NCBI GenBank assembly: GCA_017503135.1
Contig: JAFVTQ010000004.1
Span: 62,001-126,000, forward strand
Direction of reading: 5' to 3'
DNA: 64,000 nucleotides
Source: Clostridia bacterium
GTDB taxonomy: Bacteria; Bacillota; Clostridia; Oscillospirales; Acutalibacteraceae
Positions 61,330-64,000 of the stretch are shown one piece after another. Within the stretch, counting starts at the first letter, position 1. Each line of letters opens with the position of its first letter. The position numbers and the translations under genes were made by a program. Under the pieces are notes generated by a model that worked only from the letters and a program-made list of their open reading frames with translations, was not told the origin of the DNA and did no database searches.

Positions 61330-62325
61330 TTATTTTATTCTTACATAACCTGTGTCTTCAATAAGAGTTTGCCCTTCTTCAGAAAGTAGCCAATCAATAA
61401 GAATATGAATGTTTTCATTTTCATTGTCTGCACGATAAATTGCATAGAATTTTGCAATAATAGGATATGTGCCGTTCTGAATATTTTCTGCACTTGGGTA
61501 AACGCCATTTAAAGAGAGCATTTTTACATCTTGGTTACCGACAATACCATCCATATAATAACGGAAAGAGAAGCCGATTGAACCACCTGCAATTGCAAGG
61601 GGTGATTTAGGTGCAATTTTTGTTTCGCCCATAAAGGCATTCATAGCAGACTGACTTCCGCTTCCTTCCAATCGTGTGACGGGATTTATAACTCTGTTAG
61701 GACCACCAACCTGTGACCAGTTTGTATATTTACCAGCATAAATATCACGGACTTGTTGTGTTGTCAGATTTTCAACTGGATTTTTCTCATTGACAAAGAA
61801 CACGAATCCCTCAAGTCCAACGGGTACATAGACCAGCTCAACACCTTTTTCTTCAGCATAAGCTTTTTGCTCTGCTGACGGTGTAGCACAGAATAAAATA
61901 TCAGTTTCCCCGTCAACTATTGCCTGATAACCACGAACAGTGTTTTTATATTGCATTTTACTGTCCTTGGCAAAGTTTTCACCATAGAAATTATCGTCAG
62001 AAAACGCCCCACCATCGTATGTTACACAACCCTTTGGATAAACATTGTGGATAATTGATGCATAAACAGGAACAAGAGCTGCGGCACCGTCTAAAACAGG
62101 CAGATTATCTTTAAGCTTTAGTGAAGACTCTATTGTTGCCAAATCTGATTCTTCATTGTGTGGAAGATACATGCCTACATCAATCATTTTTGCTTGAGAA
62201 GTATCACTAAAGTTGTTTGCAAGGCGCATGGTAAAAAGTGCATAAATACTTAAATTAAACGAAATGAAGAAAATAATAACAAAAGCTATTGTTAAAAGCT
62301 GTTTCAATAAGTTGTTCTTTCTCAT
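61330..62325 (-). CDS. PstS-like phosphate-binding protein
   Basis: 331 residues from the ATG at 62325 (GGAGCTTTGG upstream). N-terminal signal anchor (about 8-32), then a type II periplasmic-binding fold: LDGAAALVPVYASI, DILFCATPSAEQ, FVNEKNPVENLTTQQVRDIYAGKYTNWSQVGG, RLEGSGSQSAMNAFMG (the GSGS phosphate loop) and ILIDWLLSEEGQ. No pstCAB genes are adjacent, so it may be a sensor or a substrate-binding protein acting in trans. Confidence 0.8.
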   Translation of the reverse strand: MRKNNLLKQLLTIAFVIIFFISFNLSIYALFTMRLANNFSDTSQAKMIDVGMYLPHNEESDLATIESSLKLKDNLPVLDGAAALVPVYASIIHNVYPKGCVTYDGGAFSDDNFYGENFAKDSKMQYKNTVRGYQAIVDGETDILFCATPSAEQKAYAEEKGVELVYVPVGLEGFVFFVNEKNPVENLTTQQVRDIYAGKYTNWSQVGGPNRVINPVTRLEGSGSQSAMNAFMGETKIAPKSPLAIAGGSIGFSFRYYMDGIVGNQDVKMLSLNGVYPSAENIQNGTYPIIAKFYAIYRADNENENIHILIDWLLSEEGQTLIEDTGYVRIK

Positions 62326-62326
62326 A

Positions 62327-62467
62327 TCACCAAAGCTCCTTTGCAATAAAATAAATAATGGAGCAATGTTCATAAGCTTTAATAGCGTATATTAAATGTG
62401 CGATTGTAAATATAAGACAAATAACCACAACTGTAATTAAAAGATTAAAGTATGTTTTTTGTTTCAT
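62327..62467 (-). CDS. 46-residue membrane peptide upstream of the PstS-like gene
   Basis: ATG at 62467 with GGTGACC upstream; its TGA (62327-62329) is 1 bp from the PstS-like ATG. One hydrophobic helix (residues 8-30, NLLITVVVICLIFTIAHLIY). Tight coupling on both sides supports a real gene. No family recognised. Confidence 0.55.
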   Translation of the reverse strand: MKQKTYFNLLITVVVICLIFTIAHLIYAIKAYEHCSIIYFIAKELW

Positions 62468-62477
62468 TTCGGTCACC

Positions 62478-62747
62478 TTACATATAAGTGATTTCATCGC
62501 CGAGCAGTATTATAATAGTAACTACAATGAATCCTAAAACTAAAGCTGTTACAAAAGCGGTAATAATTGCTTTTTTAAAGTCTTTAATATCTTCATCCGT
62601 GTAACTATCAGGATTCATAGCGCGAGAAATTTTTGCGTTATTATATTTTGAAATTCTGACAAAACCAAAAACAAGTGCAATAATTGGACTTAAAAAAAAT
62701 ATTGCGGGTGGCGCCAGAAGTATAAGAGTTGCAATCAGTTCAAACAT
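62478..62747 (-). CDS. Small two-helix membrane protein
   Basis: 89 residues. Hydrophobic helices at about 4-32 and 60-84 separated by a charged loop (RISKYNNAKISRAMNPDSYTDEDIKDFKK). First gene of a three-gene operon with the 46-residue peptide and the PstS-like protein. Unknown function. Confidence 0.6.
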   Translation of the reverse strand: MFELIATLILLAPPAIFFLSPIIALVFGFVRISKYNNAKISRAMNPDSYTDEDIKDFKKAIITAFVTALVLGFIVVTIIILLGDEITYM

Positions 62748-62903
62748 AATTATAAACCCCCTTTTAGTATGTTTATATTATCTTTATAATGACATAAAAT
62801 TTGTAATAATTTTTGTGCGTGAATTAAAATCTATTCAATTAAATTATATCACTCGAAAGATAAAAAGCAATAATTTTTAAAGTTCCTATTTGCAATGTAA
62901 AAC

Positions 62904-62931
62904 AAAAAGGTACCCTTTGTGGTACCTTTTT
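62904..62931 (-). terminator. Terminator of tRNA-Pro
   Basis: AAAAAGGTACC / GGTACCTTTTT, 11-bp stem, just 3' of the tRNA. Confidence 0.8.
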
Positions 62932-62935
62932 GTGT

Positions 62936-63012
62936 TGGTCGAGATGACAAGATTCGAACTTGCGGCATCCACGTCCCGAACGTGGCGCGCTACCAAACTG
63001 CGCTACATCTCG
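62936..63012 (-). tRNA. tRNA-Pro (CGG anticodon)
   Basis: 77 nt with encoded CCA. Acceptor stem CGAGATG with CATCTCG, anticodon arm CCACG-TTCGGGA-CGTGG (CGG), T-arm CAAGTTCGAATCTTG. Unlike tRNA-Trp it shows no sign of integration next to it. Confidence 0.95.
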
Positions 63013-63068
63013 ATATTACCAACTAATTATAATATGTTTAAATTTATAAATCAAGTAGTTTAAAAGTA

Positions 63069-63100
63069 AAAAAAGGCGAGGGGTTATCTCGCCTAAATTT
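63069..63100 (-). terminator. Terminator of trpB
   Basis: AGGCGAG / CTCGCCT stem followed on the minus strand by TTTTTTTACTTTT, right after the trpB stop. Confidence 0.7.
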
Positions 63101-64000
63101 TTATCTAATTCCGTAATTTTCAATTACATAGTCCATGTCTTTATCGCCACGACCTGAAAGGTTGATAAGGATTGAACCGTGTTCCATCTGCTGTGCAAGT
63201 TTCATACCGAATGCAACAGCGTGTGAACTTTCAATAGCAGGAATAATACCTTCCATACGAGAAAGTTTGAAGAATGCGTCAATTGTTTCTTCGTCGTCGA
63301 TTACATCATATTTAACTCTGCCAAGTTCTTGTAAAAATGCGTGTTCGGGGCCAGATGATGGATAGTCAAGACCACTTGCTACTGAATAAACAGGAGCAGG
63401 CTCGCCGTTTTCATCTTTAAGCATAATGCTGTTGAAACCGTGCATAATTCCTTCTGTTCCGTATTTAAGACTTGCAGCGTGGTCGCCCATTTTAGGACCA
63501 CGGCCAAGTGGCTCGATACCGTAAATATCAACAGGGTCATTTAAGAAACCTGCGAAAAGACCTGCTGCATTAGAACCACCACCAACACAAGCAACAATAG
63601 CATTAGGAAGATGACCTGTCATTTCAATAAATTGTTCTCTTGCTTCAATACCAACAACGCTCTGGAAATCACGAACCATCATTGGGAATGGGTGAGGGCC
63701 TAAAACTGAGCCGATACAATAAATACAATCGTTATATTCCTTGCTGTAAGCGTCAAATGCTGCGTCAACTGCTTCTTTAAGAGTCTGCAAGCCGTGAGTA
63801 ACTTCAACAACATTTGCACCAAGAATTTTCATTCTTGCAACGTTTGGAGCTTGTTTTTTAATATCAACAGAGCCCATATAGATGTCACATTCAAGACCAA
63901 AATATGCAGCAGCAGTTGCGAGAGCAACACCGTGCTGACCTGCACCGGTTTCTGCAATAATCTTTTTCTTGCCCATATATTTTGCAAGAAGTGCTTCGCC
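63101..64000 (-). CDS. trpB: Tryptophan synthase beta chain TrpB (partial)
   Basis: The C-terminal 299 residues are visible; the N-terminus with the PLP lysine (HK.N) lies beyond the window. Motifs: [24 protein letters not shown]-like [22 protein letters not shown] (phosphate loop), [26 protein letters not shown] and [10 protein letters not shown]. It condenses indole with serine. Rest of the trp operon not visible. Confidence 0.93.
   Translation of the reverse strand, partial: GEALLAKYMGKKKIIAETGAGQHGVALATAAAYFGLECDIYMGSVDIKKQAPNVARMKILGANVVEVTHGLQTLKEAVDAAFDAYSKEYNDCIYCIGSVLGPHPFPMMVRDFQSVVGIEAREQFIEMTGHLPNAIVACVGGGSNAAGLFAGFLNDPVDIYGIEPLGRGPKMGDHAASLKYGTEGIMHGFNSIMLKDENGEPAPVYSVASGLDYPSSGPEHAFLQELGRVKYDVIDDEETIDAFFKLSRMEGIIPAIESSHAVAFGMKLAQQMEHGSILINLSGRGDKDMDYVIENYGIR

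Overview
The window is a low-GC chromosomal segment of a Firmicute, most likely a gut Clostridia (Ruminococcaceae/Lachnospiraceae-like). The basis is A+T-rich sequence, GGAGG-type ribosome sites, a DUF6514 gene, YlmH, a type III pantothenate kinase beside an ECF S-component, a zinc-ribbon MscL, and many polysaccharide-use genes. I cannot name the species.

Layout. 1-11.9 kb is core chromosome: trkA (cut by the window edge), a secreted EEP-fold hydrolase, a BaiCD-like flavin/Fe-S enoate reductase, rsmE-rsmF, a metallophosphoesterase, a sugar:cation symporter and a GH127 enzyme. 11.9-15.8 kb is a 3.78-kb integrated element at the 3' half of tRNA-Trp. It carries a divergent XRE-type repressor, a CRESS-virus-type Rep (HUH endonuclease plus SF3 helicase), an excisionase and a tyrosine integrase. 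Just upstream of rep is a stem-loop whose loop carries TAGTATTAC, the nonanucleotide of circovirus-type replication origins. 15.8-47.5 kb is a second, 31.7-kb element on the other side of the same tRNA-Trp gene. It has a MobV relaxase with an oriT-like inverted repeat, a Rep_3 initiator with three iterons, and at the far end an excisionase, an integrase and a repeated 25-bp piece of the tRNA. Its cargo is mainly a defence island. 47.5-64 kb returns to core chromosome: GH36, rubredoxin, GH13 and two more symporters, then ylmH, panT-like/coaX, a radical SAM enzyme, mscL, proC, cysK, a PstS-like operon, tRNA-Pro and trpB (cut by the edge).

How the parts work together. The two glycan-use blocks (8.6-11.8 kb and 48.3-55.1 kb) carry paralogous symporters and probably formed one locus before the two elements entered tRNA-Trp. 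The surviving tRNA-Trp gene appears to be a mosaic: its 3' half and terminator lie in the small element's arm, and its 5' half and promoter in the large element's arm. Displaced halves sit at 11935-11979 and 47463-47501. Each element has its own direct-repeat family near both ends (TGTTAGAAA for the small one, AAATGTAACC for the large one), as expected for integrase arm sites.

The defence cargo, left to right, is: a PD-(D/E)XK / two-helix membrane protein / PD-(D/E)XK operon; a DUF5677 protein; a two-helix membrane protein; a Hachiman pair (HamA-HamB); a type I restriction-modification operon led by an XRE regulator and a GIY-YIG nuclease and followed by a peptide deformylase and an SF1 helicase; and a bacterial NACHT ATPase. 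Genes of unknown function include an acidic three-gene operon (18.1-19.9 kb), a 33-codon peptide with a strong ribosome site and tandem promoters, and a two-gene operon at 44.3-45.4 kb.

All names come from reading motifs and gene order; no database search was run.
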